A stretch of 53,147 nucleotides of DNA from assembly GCA_021787555.1 (NCBI GenBank), contig JAJYLS010000003.1, positions 1-53,147 on the forward strand, given 5' to 3'. This document shows, piece after piece, positions 40,587-49,047 of the stretch. The notes beneath the pieces were generated by a model. The model saw only the letters and a program-made list of their open reading frames with translations. It did not search any database and had not been told where the DNA came from. Position numbers and translations under genes: made by a program. This DNA comes from Acidobacteriota bacterium (GTDB lineage Bacteria > Acidobacteriota > Terriglobia > Bryobacterales > Bryobacteraceae). Every line of letters begins with the position of its first letter. Position 1 is the stretch's first letter.

Positions 40587-41408
40587 CTACGGCTTGTCGT
40601 ACTCGCCGATTTTGCGGATCCAGATGTTGCGGAAACGCACCGGATAGCCGTGGTCCTGTAAGAGGATGGGGGCGTCGCCGTGCGGTTGGTAGCTGCCCAC
40701 CGCGCGGTACAGGGTAGGGCCGTCGAGTTCCTTGTGGTTCTGCACGACCACGCCGTTGAACAGCAGCGTAAGATACGCCGGCCGGGTGAGCTTCTGGCCC
40801 TCGAACTTCGGCGCCTCCCAGACGATGTCGTAAGTGTTCCACTCGCCGGGCTTGCGCACGGGGTTCACCAGCGGCGGCCATTGGCCGTAGATCGCGCCGG
40901 CCGAGCCATCGGCATAGGTAGGATTGTTGTAGGAATCGAGCACCTGGATCTCGTACCGGCTCATCATGTAGACGCCGCTATTGCCGCGGGCCTGGCTGTT
41001 GCCGCGCACGACCTCCGGCGAGGCCCACTCGATGTGAAGCTGGCAATCGCCGAAATAATCGCGGGTCATCAGGTCGCCGCTGTGCGGCGCGATCTCGAAG
41101 TAGCCGTTCTCCACCTTCCATTTGAGCTCGACCAGCTTGCCGCGGTCGGCGCGGCGGCCGCGCTGCACCCACTTAGAGAGGTCGTGGCCGTCGAACAGGA
41201 CGATGGCATCCGACGGCGGTGCGCCGGGCGTTGATCCCGGCGTGATCACGCGCGGGTGCGGGCGATCCGAATCGTGCACGTGCCACGGCTGGCCGGGCAG
41301 TATGGGGGTATCCTTGAAACCCAGGTCGTGCGAGGTCTGCTGCGCGACGAGCGCGCCGCCGGCCAACAGCGCGGCGGCATAGAGCGAGCGAGTCAGAGTG
41401 CGGTTCAT
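40587..41408 (-). CDS. Secreted DUF1080 protein (3-keto-disaccharide hydrolase type)
   Basis: A 273-residue exported protein with signal 'MNRTLTRSLYAAALLAGGAL'. The DUF1080 concanavalin-like fold is clear: 'AIVLFDGHDLSKWVQR', 'ENGYFEIAPHSGDLMTRDYF' continuing to 'GDCQLHIEWASP', 'NSGVYMMSRYEIQVLDSY' and 'ILLQDHGYPVRFRNIWIRKI'. Some DUF1080 proteins hydrolyse 3-ketoglycosides produced by Gfo/Idh/MocA oxidoreductases; one such oxidoreductase is two genes away. ATG 41408 is preceded by minus-strand TATGCT and lies 22 bases from the divergent PQQ dehydrogenase start, so the two share a regulatory gap. Confidence 0.88.
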   Translation of the reverse strand: MNRTLTRSLYAAALLAGGALVAQQTSHDLGFKDTPILPGQPWHVHDSDRPHPRVITPGSTPGAPPSDAIVLFDGHDLSKWVQRGRRADRGKLVELKWKVENGYFEIAPHSGDLMTRDYFGDCQLHIEWASPEVVRGNSQARGNSGVYMMSRYEIQVLDSYNNPTYADGSAGAIYGQWPPLVNPVRKPGEWNTYDIVWEAPKFEGQKLTRPAYLTLLFNGVVVQNHKELDGPTLYRAVGSYQPHGDAPILLQDHGYPVRFRNIWIRKIGEYDKP

Positions 41409-41430
41409 AGATGAATTCCAGCATACACGA

Positions 41431-43509
41431 ATGCGGCATAATGTAACCTTGATCCGGACACTGCAATTCCTCGCATGCATCGCGGCGCTGGCCTCGCTGC
41501 GCGCCGCCGATCCCGATTGGCCGGTGAACGGCGGCCGGAATAACATCCGCTATTCGCCGCTCACGGAAATCAGCCCGCGCAATGTCGGCCGGCTGGCGGT
41601 CGCCTGGACCTACGATTCGCACGACGATTTCTACGGCTCCGAGATGCAGTGCAACCCGGTGGTGGCCGATGGCGTGCTCTACGCCACGACGCCGCGGCTG
41701 CGGGTAGTGGCGCTCGACGCCGCCACCGGGCGCGAGATCTGGAGCTTCGACCCCGACCCGCATCGCACCATGCACGTCCGCAATCGCGGCGTGACGCTCT
41801 CGAAAGACCGCCTCTTCTTCACCTATTTGAGTTACCTCTACGCGCTCGACCGGAAGACCGGCCGGATCGTGCGGAGCTTCGGGGATAACGGCCGCGTCGA
41901 TCTTCGGCAGGGGCTCGGCCGGCCCGCCGACCGGATGACCGTCAGCGCCACCAGCCCGGGCGCGATCTTTGAAGATCTCATCATCCTGGGCAGCACGGTG
42001 CCGGAAACGCTGCCCGGCTCGCCCGGCGATATCCGCGCCTTCGACGTCCACACCGGGAAGCTGCGCTGGAGCTTCCACACCATTCCGCACCCCGGCGAAT
42101 TCGGCTACGATACGTGGCCGCCGACAGCGTACAAAATTTCCGGCGGCGCCAACGCCTGGTCCGGCGTGGTGGTGGACGCGAAGTTGGAGATGGTGTTCGC
42201 CTCGACCGGCTCGGCGTCTTTCGATTTCTACGGCGCCAACCGATTGGGCGACGACCTGTTCGCCGATTGCATCCTGGCGCTGGACGCGCGCACGGGCAAG
42301 CGCATCTGGCATTTTCAGGGCATCCATCACAACGTCTGGGACTACGATTTTCCCGCCGCGCCGAACCTGATCACGGTGACGCGCAACGGCCGCAAGATCG
42401 ACGCGCTGGCGCAGATCACCAAGACGGGGTTCGTCTACGTCTTCAATCGGCGGACGGGCGAGCCGCTGTTTCCCATCGGCAGCCGCAAGGTGCCGCCGTC
42501 GCCGGTGGATGGCGAGAAGCTGGCGCCGAGCGAGCCGGTCGCTTTGAAGCCGCCGCCCTTCGTCCGGCAGGGGCTGATCGAAGACATGCTCACCACGCGC
42601 ACGCCGGAGGCGCACGCCGCGGTGCTGGAGATGTTCCGCAAAGTCCACTCCGGCGGCATGTTCTATCCGCCGACCACGGAAGGCACGGTGATCTTTCCCG
42701 GCTTCGACGGCGGCGGCGAGTGGGGCGGCGCGGCGTTCGATCCCGAAACCGTGCTGCTCTACGTGAACGCCAACGAGATGGCCTGGATCCTGCGGCTGGT
42801 GCCGAGAGATGAGAAGTCCGCGTACATGAACCATTGCGCCAGCTGCCATCGCCCCGACCGGCGCGGCACGCCGGGGGAATTTCCCTCGCTGGTGGATGTC
42901 GGCAAGCGGCTTTCGCGGCAGGAGATCGTGCGCACCATCCAGCAGGGCGCCGGACGCATGCCGGGGTTCGCGGCGCTGGGCGCGGCGACCATCGACGATA
43001 TCGCCGATTTCCTGATCACCGGCAAGGACAGCACCGGACATCCGGAGGTGACCGCGCACCGCGATCCCAACTGGCTCGAATACCGCAGCGACGGCTACAA
43101 CAAGTTCCTCGATCCGGACGGCTATCCGGCGATTGCGCCGCCGTGGGGCACGCTGAACGCCATCGACCTGAACAAGGGCGAGATCCGGTGGAAAGTCCCG
43201 TTCGGCGAATATCCCGAACTGGCGGCCAAGGGCATGCGCAACACCGGCAGCGATAACTACGGCGGTCCGGTGGTGACCGCCGGCGGGCTGGTGTTCATCG
43301 GCGCGACCGATTTCGACCGCAAGTTCCACGCCTACGACAAGCGCAGCGGCAAGCTGCTGTGGGAGACCACGCTGCCCGCGGCGGGCAACGCCACGCCGGC
43401 GATTTACGAAGCTCACGGCCGGGAATACGTGGCGATCGCCTGCGGCGGCGGGAAGGACAAGATGCCGTCGGGCGGCAAGATCGTGGCCTTCGCGCTGCCC
43501 GAAAGATAG
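41431..43509 (+). CDS. PQQ-dependent dehydrogenase with inserted cytochrome c segment
   Basis: A 692-residue quinoprotein. Signal region 'LIRTLQFLACIAALASLRAA' precedes an eight-bladed PQQ propeller ('DWPVNGGRNNIRYSPLTEIS', 'YALDRKTGRIVRSFGDNG', 'WHFQGIHHNVWDYDFPAAP'). Near residue 469 there is one haem c site, 'NHCASCHRPDRRG', and a ~70-residue cytochrome c module. The propeller resumes after it with 'GYPAIAPPWGTLNAIDLNKG' and 'VFIGATDFDRKFHAYDKRSG'. Electrons from sugar or alcohol oxidation can pass directly to the haem. ATG 41431 is used; GTG 41398 would overlap the divergent gene. The inferred substrate is a sugar. Confidence 0.88.
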   Translation: MRHNVTLIRTLQFLACIAALASLRAADPDWPVNGGRNNIRYSPLTEISPRNVGRLAVAWTYDSHDDFYGSEMQCNPVVADGVLYATTPRLRVVALDAATGREIWSFDPDPHRTMHVRNRGVTLSKDRLFFTYLSYLYALDRKTGRIVRSFGDNGRVDLRQGLGRPADRMTVSATSPGAIFEDLIILGSTVPETLPGSPGDIRAFDVHTGKLRWSFHTIPHPGEFGYDTWPPTAYKISGGANAWSGVVVDAKLEMVFASTGSASFDFYGANRLGDDLFADCILALDARTGKRIWHFQGIHHNVWDYDFPAAPNLITVTRNGRKIDALAQITKTGFVYVFNRRTGEPLFPIGSRKVPPSPVDGEKLAPSEPVALKPPPFVRQGLIEDMLTTRTPEAHAAVLEMFRKVHSGGMFYPPTTEGTVIFPGFDGGGEWGGAAFDPETVLLYVNANEMAWILRLVPRDEKSAYMNHCASCHRPDRRGTPGEFPSLVDVGKRLSRQEIVRTIQQGAGRMPGFAALGAATIDDIADFLITGKDSTGHPEVTAHRDPNWLEYRSDGYNKFLDPDGYPAIAPPWGTLNAIDLNKGEIRWKVPFGEYPELAAKGMRNTGSDNYGGPVVTAGGLVFIGATDFDRKFHAYDKRSGKLLWETTLPAAGNATPAIYEAHGREYVAIACGGGKDKMPSGGKIVAFALPER

Positions 43510-43559
43510 GCGCGACAGCCTCGCTCCAGCAAGGTGACGCGTGCTACTATCTGGCCGCT

Positions 43560-46500
43560 ATGCGTACGCGAATTCTGGCGCCCTTACTGCTGCTGTCGTT
43601 GTCTGGCCCGGTAGCGGCTCAAACGATCACGGCCTCGCTCGAAGGCCTCGTCCACGATCCCACCGGCGCGATGATAGCCGGCGCTCAGGTCACCGTGGTC
43701 AATACCGCGACGAACGTGGAAACCCACCTGACGACCGGCGACACGGGGCAGTTCCTGGCGCTGTCGCTTTCGCCGGGAACTTATAGCATCGCTATCGAAG
43801 CGGCGGGCTTCAAGAAAGTCGAAGAGAGCGGTATCGTGCTGCAAGTCAACCAGGCCGCGCGCCTGGAGTTCAAGATGGAATTGGGCGCGACTTCGGAAAA
43901 GGTGGAGGTGACCGGGCAGGCGCCGCTCATCGATCCTTCGACCTCCGCCTTGGGGCAGGTGGTGGATAACCGCAGCATCTCCAACCTGCCGCTCAACGAG
44001 CGCAACTCGTGGTCGCTGGTTTTCCTGGCGCCGGGAGTCGAGGGCAGCGTTGGCGACAAATACAACAACGTCAATATTTCGATCAATGGCGGCCGGCCCG
44101 GCAGCGCCGCCATCCTGGTGGACGGCACGCCTTCCTCCACACCGCTTTCCAACCCGATTCAGGGGTTCACGGTTTTGCCCTCGGTGGATGCGGTGCAGGA
44201 ATTCAAGGTGCAGACCGACAATTACTCGGCGGAGTTCGGACGCAGCGGCAGCGGCGTGATCAACCTGATTTACAAATCGGGCACCAACGACCTGCACGGC
44301 AGCGCCTTCGAGTTCCTGCGCAACTCCGATATGGACGCCAACGACTTCTTCTCGAACCGCAACGGCATACCGCTGCAAAGCTTCAAGCGCAGCCAGTTCG
44401 GAGGCACAGCCGGCGGGCCGGTGTATCTGCCGCGCCTGTACAACGGCCGCGACAAGACCTTCTTCTTCTTCTCCTATGAAGGGCTGCGGCAAACCACGCC
44501 CGCGAACCTCAACGCGACGGTACCCACCGCGTTGCAGCGCGACGGGGACTTCTCCCAGACGCTCAACGCCAGCGGCGGTCTCATCAACATTTACGATCCC
44601 ACCACCACCACGCCCTCGGGCTCCGGCTTCGTGCGCCAGGTGTTTCCGGGAAATGCGATTCCAACTTCGCGGTTCGACCCGGTCTCGCGCAACGTGATGA
44701 AGTATTATCCCCTGCCGAACGAGCCGGGAAACCTGTACACCAACGCGAACAACTACTACGTGGCCAGCACCGGCTCTACCGTGATGGACCAGTTCGACGT
44801 GAAGATGGACGAAAATATAAATGCCCAGAATCGTTTTTTTGTCCGGTTCTCCCACCGCAACTTCGACCCCCAGCCTCCGGATTATTTTCCTGCCGAGATC
44901 CGCGTCGCGCAGGGCAACACGAACACGGTCGACAAGTTTAATAACGCGGCGCTGGAATACACGTACAACCCGAGCGCCACGCTGTTGTTTTCGCTGCACT
45001 ACGGTTTGGCCCGCACGGCGGAACATACCATCCCGCGCAGCCTCGGATTCGACCCGGTGCAACTGGGGATGCCCAGCTACATGGACCAGGCGAACGACAT
45101 CATGTTTCCGCAGTTCTCTCCGGCGGGGTACCGGGCCCTGGGCAACGGCGGCGCCTCGCAGGTCCAGAGCAATGCCTGGTACACGCACTCGGTGGAGCTG
45201 AATAACATGAAGGTCTTCTCCAAGCACCTGCTCAAATTCGGCTTCGACGGGCGTTTGTCCTATGTCAACGTCCTCAATCCCGGAAAGAATCCCGACGGGG
45301 GTTTCAGTTTTCCGAAGAGCTTCACGCAGGGGCCCAACCCGAACAAGGCCAGCAACACCGCCGGCGATGGATTCGCCGCTTTCCTCCTGGGCGTGGGCAA
45401 CGGGTCGCTGGCGCTGAACAGCAAGGACGCCGCCACCACCAGCCCGTATTACGCCTGGTACGTGGCGGACGACTGGAAGGTCACGAAGCGCCTTACGTTG
45501 AACATCGGCCTGCGTTACGCGCTGGATGTGCCTTTTAGCGAGCGCTACAACCGGGCGAACCTGTTCGATCCCACCATCGCTTCGCCGCTGGCGGGTCCCG
45601 CCGGGCTGCCCGGATTGCAGGGCGGGCTGCTGTTCCTGGGCACCGGCGGCCAGAGCTCGCAGTCGTTCGCCACCGACCTGCGCAACTGGGACCCGCGCTT
45701 CGGCTTCGCGTATCAACTCAGCGGAACCACGGTGGTGCGGGGCGGCTTCGGCATTTTCCACGCACCTTCGTACCGCGAGGCGGCCGCTACCTTCGGCAGC
45801 GCGGGTTTCAGCAGCACCACCAGCTTCGTTTCGGCGGCCGACGGCATCACTCCAACCGACTATCTGCGCAACCCGTTCCCCCAGGGGCTGGTCCCCACGC
45901 CGGGCAATGCCGCCGGGCTCCTCACCGCGATCGGAACCGACATTGACGCGCAGTTGCGCGGCGATGACACCGTGCCGTACTCGGAGAACTGGAGCTTGAA
46001 CCTTCAGCATCAGTTCCCCGGCAGCGTGCTGGTGGAGGCCGGATATGTGGGGATGCACGCGTTGCACCTGAACTTCGCGAGTTACCCGATGGATTCCCTG
46101 CGGCCCGAGCAGTTGACCCTGGGCACCCAGCTTCAGCAGATGGTCCCGAACCCGTTCTATGGCCTGATCACCATCGGCCCGATGTCCGCGGCCACGGTCC
46201 CGTACGGCTCGCTGGTCGCGCCCTTCCCGCAATTCACCAGCGTGAGTCTGGATTACCCGTCGGGGGCCGAGTCGATCTACCATTCCTTCCAGCTCAAGGC
46301 CGAAAAGCGGCTCAGCTCCGGGCTGAGCTTCCTGGTCTCCTACACCGCGCAGAAGCTTATCGACAACGCTTCCATCATCAAGAACGTGGGCTCGGATGCC
46401 GCCATTCAGAACATCTACGACCTGCGGTCGGAGCGCTCGGTTTCGGCCAACGATATCTCTCAGATGCTGGTGATCAGCTACGTGTACGAGTTGCCGTTCG

Positions 46501-47006
46501 GCAGAGGGCGGCGGCTGGGCGGCAACTGGAACCGTGCGGTGGATGGGTTCCTGGGGGGATGGCAGGTCAACGGGATCACCACCTTCCAGACCGGCCTGCC
46601 GCTGGTGATGACCACGCAGAACACCTCGCATGCCGGCAACGACACGCTGCGTCCCAACAACGACGGGCAGAGCGCCAAGCTGGGCGGACCGGTGGAAAGC
46701 CGGCTGAACGAGTATTTCGACACGTCGGTGTTTTCGCAGCCGGCGCCCTTCACCCTGGGCAACACGGGCCGCACGCTTCCGGACGTGCGCGGGCCGGGCA
46801 CGAGGAATTTCGATTTCTCGCTGTTCAAGAACTTCGAGTTAAGGGAGCGCCTGTCGGTGCAATTGCGCGGCGAGGCCTTCAATGTGATGAACACGGTGCG
46901 GTTCGCGGATCCCAACCAGAACCTGAGCAACGTCCAGTTCGGCATCATCTCGTCGCAGGCCAACGACCCGCGGCAGTTGCAACTGGCGTTGAAGCTGCTG
47001 TTTTGA
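43560..47006 (+). CDS. TonB-dependent receptor (Oar-like) with carboxypeptidase-regulatory plug
   Basis: An 1148-residue outer-membrane receptor. Signal 'MRTRILAPLLLLSLSGPVAA', then a carboxypeptidase-regulatory domain ('ITASLEGLVHDPTGAMIAGA'), a plug domain ('VLPSVDAVQEFKVQTDNYSA' with 'EFGRSGSGVINLIYKSGTND') and a very long barrel ending '..LQLALKLLF'. It imports large or scarce substrates with TonB energy; many Acidobacteriota encode dozens. TACTAT (43545-43550) lies nine bases before ATG. It closes the sugar cluster, and an intron-like 5' end (GTGTGCC) begins in the base after its stop. Confidence 0.9.
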   Translation: MRTRILAPLLLLSLSGPVAAQTITASLEGLVHDPTGAMIAGAQVTVVNTATNVETHLTTGDTGQFLALSLSPGTYSIAIEAAGFKKVEESGIVLQVNQAARLEFKMELGATSEKVEVTGQAPLIDPSTSALGQVVDNRSISNLPLNERNSWSLVFLAPGVEGSVGDKYNNVNISINGGRPGSAAILVDGTPSSTPLSNPIQGFTVLPSVDAVQEFKVQTDNYSAEFGRSGSGVINLIYKSGTNDLHGSAFEFLRNSDMDANDFFSNRNGIPLQSFKRSQFGGTAGGPVYLPRLYNGRDKTFFFFSYEGLRQTTPANLNATVPTALQRDGDFSQTLNASGGLINIYDPTTTTPSGSGFVRQVFPGNAIPTSRFDPVSRNVMKYYPLPNEPGNLYTNANNYYVASTGSTVMDQFDVKMDENINAQNRFFVRFSHRNFDPQPPDYFPAEIRVAQGNTNTVDKFNNAALEYTYNPSATLLFSLHYGLARTAEHTIPRSLGFDPVQLGMPSYMDQANDIMFPQFSPAGYRALGNGGASQVQSNAWYTHSVELNNMKVFSKHLLKFGFDGRLSYVNVLNPGKNPDGGFSFPKSFTQGPNPNKASNTAGDGFAAFLLGVGNGSLALNSKDAATTSPYYAWYVADDWKVTKRLTLNIGLRYALDVPFSERYNRANLFDPTIASPLAGPAGLPGLQGGLLFLGTGGQSSQSFATDLRNWDPRFGFAYQLSGTTVVRGGFGIFHAPSYREAAATFGSAGFSSTTSFVSAADGITPTDYLRNPFPQGLVPTPGNAAGLLTAIGTDIDAQLRGDDTVPYSENWSLNLQHQFPGSVLVEAGYVGMHALHLNFASYPMDSLRPEQLTLGTQLQQMVPNPFYGLITIGPMSAATVPYGSLVAPFPQFTSVSLDYPSGAESIYHSFQLKAEKRLSSGLSFLVSYTAQKLIDNASIIKNVGSDAAIQNIYDLRSERSVSANDISQMLVISYVYELPFGRGRRLGGNWNRAVDGFLGGWQVNGITTFQTGLPLVMTTQNTSHAGNDTLRPNNDGQSAKLGGPVESRLNEYFDTSVFSQPAPFTLGNTGRTLPDVRGPGTRNFDFSLFKNFELRERLSVQLRGEAFNVMNTVRFADPNQNLSNVQFGIISSQANDPRQLQLALKLLF

Positions 47007-47064
47007 GTGTGCCAAGAGCAAAAGAGGCGGCGACAGACGACTCTTTTGCGTAACTGAGTAGTCG

Positions 47065-47369
47065 ATGAGGGAAGGCCCCTTGGAACCGTCTTGCAGGAGA
47101 AGGTTCCAAACCACCTCCCGCTGCTGCGGGCAAACGGTGAAGATCCCGAAAGCCAATGGCGGGGAGAGGACGTTGGGGATACCGACGGTCTCAGATCGAA
47201 TCGCGCAAATGGTCGTGAAGAATCGACTGGAAGCAGTGGTGGAGCCACTATTCCTGCCGGCATCGTATGGGTATCGCGCGGGGAAGTCGGCGTTGGATGC
47301 AGTGGGGTAGGCGCGGCAGAAGTGCTGGGCCTACGACTGGGTTTGCGACCTGGACATCAAGGGCTACTT
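47065..47369 (+). pseudogene. Group II intron reverse transcriptase, N-terminal piece
   Basis: 'KIPKANGGERTLGIPTVSDR' then 'IAQMVVKNRLEAVVEPLFLP' and 'ASYGYRAGKSALDAVG' are classic intron RT finger motifs; after a TAG at 47308 the frame continues 'ARQKCWAYDWVCDLDIKGY'. A neighbouring frame upstream reads 'WNRLAGEGSKPPP', showing a frameshift in the N-terminus. The catalytic YADD is not present. Confidence 0.85.
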
Positions 47370-48530
47370 GGATCGTGTTCCATACTGCCCCCTGGTTGTT
47401 GAAAAAGTGGCGGCTGTCGAGCCTCTGGATCGCCTGGAGTTGCTCCGGTCTGATGGCACTGGGCCGCTGCTGCTCCCGGCGCTGCAGTTCGCTCTCCGCC
47501 GTGGCGAGATCGCGCAGCCGATTCTCCCACTCGCTTTCCAGTCCGCGGGCGACCAGCCGATTCTCCGGCTCCACCGCCCGATAGCCTCGCTCGGCCCGCT
47601 CCGCTTCATAGCGGGCGCGTTCTACCTCCAAACGCCATTGCGACAAAGCAGCGTCGTGGTTCGCTTGCAGTTGTTCAACCGACAGCCGCATGGCTTCGAT
47701 CGCGGCCGGTGTGATGGCCTGAAGAAAGGTATCGGCAACGGCCTGCTCGATCACCGTGCCTCCGACGTTGAAGCAGTACACGCCGCGCCCATTCACGAGG
47801 TCTTTGCCGGCACAGTGATAACCGGGAGCCGAGTTCCGGCCGCGATAATGAACATGCAGACGGCGGCCGCAGTGTCCCCAAGTGACGATGCCTTGCAGCA
47901 GTGCCGAGCCCTCCCTCACCGCACCTCCCGGTTGATGCGGCTGCGGCCGCGTGTTGGAATCAAGCCGTGCCTGGTTGGCTTCGAAGGTGGGCCAATCGAT
48001 GAAGCCGGGATGATGGTCCCGGATGAGAACGGACCATTGATCCATGGGCAAATGCCGCGCCCGTTTTCTGACCATCCCCTGTTCATCGACGTAGCGTTCG
48101 TACCGAGTCTTGCCGTAGGTGTAAGCGCCAGCATACCCCGGATTGGTGAGGAGTTGGTGGAGTGCGTGATAGGTCGGGGTGACCCAGCGGATCGGGCCAG
48201 GCATGCCGGCGGGATTGGCCTGGAGCGGAAACGACAGGCCTTCGGAGCGGAACCAGAGCCACACTCGTCGAGCGGAGCCGAATTCAGCGAACCGCTGGAA
48301 GACGGCGCGGATCGCGCCGGTGACGGTTTCGTCGGGATGAAACAGGACTTCACCATCCTGTTTTCCCCAAACGAAGCCCGCGGGCAATCCGCGGCGCAGT
48401 TCTCCGCGGGCGGCCTTGTTACGGATGCCGCCGTCGAGCCGCGCGCGGATGATCTGCAACTCGGCTTCGCTCATCGTGCCCTTCAGCCCCAGCAGCAGCC
48501 GATCAGAGATAAGCCCCGGAGAGGGCCGAC
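47370..48530 (-). pseudogene. Large serine recombinase, catalytic domain missing
   Basis: Reads 'DRLLLGLKGTMSEAELQIIR' (the helix after the catalytic domain), 'NKAARGELRRGLPAGFVWGK', the recombinase DNA-binding domain, and the zinc ribbon region 'GIVTWGHCGRRLHVHYRGRN' with a later 'YHCAGKDLVNGRGVYCFNVG', then a coiled coil. The roughly 100-residue N-terminal resolvase domain with the nucleophilic Ser is gone, and the C-terminus runs out into intron antisense (open to 47248). Confidence 0.85.
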
Positions 48531-48532
48531 AG

Positions 48533-48683
48533 AAGTTTTGCCGTCCGGCCAATCGGCGGGGATCATGGACTTGCTGCCGTCAGGTAAAATGAGCACGAAC
48601 TGCAAGCCGGTTGGCATGCGCGCTTGCCGAAGGACTTCCAGAGATTGTCCTTGGAACGGATGATGGGGACGCGTGATGGTCAC
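48533..48683 (-). pseudogene. DUF5372-like protein, truncated
   Basis: GTG 48683 starts 'MTITRPHHPFQGQSLEVLRQ', later 'LILPDGSKSMIPADW'. This matches DUF5372 proteins that travel with serine recombinases. Homology stops near 48533, where an internal deletion joins it to the recombinase. Confidence 0.65.
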
Positions 48684-48727
48684 GCGTTCGGGAAAGTGCT
48701 GATGATGGGTAGTGTGTCGTGATGTCC

Positions 48728-48802
48728 TTCGACAGCATCGATCAGGAAAAGCTGATGATGCTGGTAGGGGAGCGAATCTCGGATCGATGGATGCATTCGT
48801 GA
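48728..48802 (+). pseudogene. Group II intron reverse transcriptase, continuation after the insertion
   Basis: 'FDSIDQEKLMMLVGERISDR' then 'WMHS' to TGA 48800-48802 continues the RT motif interrupted at 47369. The rest of the RT, including YADD and the maturase domain, is missing. Confidence 0.8.
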
Positions 48803-48957
48803 TCTACAGTCTACGCCGTTGGCAGCATCGGCGGGGTGGGCAAGCGACCCACGAAACGTCCGCTGTTCACCTGGGATCAGCTTCGCGGAATGAACCTGTA
48901 CCGGTTGATGGGCACGGTGAAATATCCGTCGCAAGCTACACCCAGAAGATCATCGTT

Positions 48958-48990
48958 AAGCCGTGTGCCGGAAAGCGGCACGCACGGTTT
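48958..48990 (+). ncRNA. Group II intron domain V
   Basis: The lower helix AAGCCGTG pairs with CACGGTTT (G.T wobble in the AGC triad), a two-base CG bulge follows, then TGCCG pairs with CGGCA around a GAAA-type loop. This is the catalytic domain V fold, intact although the protein is dead. Confidence 0.85.
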
Positions 48991-49047
48991 GAAAGGGGAA
49001 ATTAGAAACGGGCTGGTGTAAGCCAGTACCGCGCTAAACTTCTAGCA

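Larger units (their letters stand above)
47370..48729 (-). mobile_element. Serine-recombinase element inserted in the intron RT
   Basis: Removing 47370-48729 joins GGCTACTT to CGACAGC and restores the RT frame 'DLDIKGYFDSIDQEKLMM'. CTT occurs at both junctions (47367-47369 and 48727-48729). The insert carries DUF5372 and recombinase fragments on the minus strand. A 2-3 bp repeat fits serine-recombinase integration. The element has an internal deletion and is inactive. Confidence 0.75.
47007..49034 (+). mobile_element. Group II intron remnant, disrupted
   Basis: The 5' end GTGTGCC follows the receptor stop directly. Inside are reverse transcriptase pieces (47065-47369, 48728-48802), a domain V (48958-48990) and a short domain VI-like hairpin (GGCTGG..CCAG.ACC, about 49010-49030). 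Domain I is largely absent, and the RT is broken by a frameshift, a stop and a 1.36-kb insertion, so it cannot move itself. The exact 3' end is uncertain, near 49034. Apparent small open frames in its 3' part are readings through the RNA structure. Confidence 0.75.

Noticed and set aside
43584-46631. 1015-residue open frame on the minus strand opposite the TonB-dependent receptor
   Set aside because: High-GC antisense shadow: composition is dominated by Arg, Val, Gln and His, and no domain is visible, while the plus strand has a complete receptor with signal peptide and plug.
48712-49021. Small open frames ending 'KPCAGKRHARFERGN' or 'GTHGLKGEIRNGLV'
   Set aside because: They are readings through intron domain V and flanking RNA, a common false annotation at group II introns.
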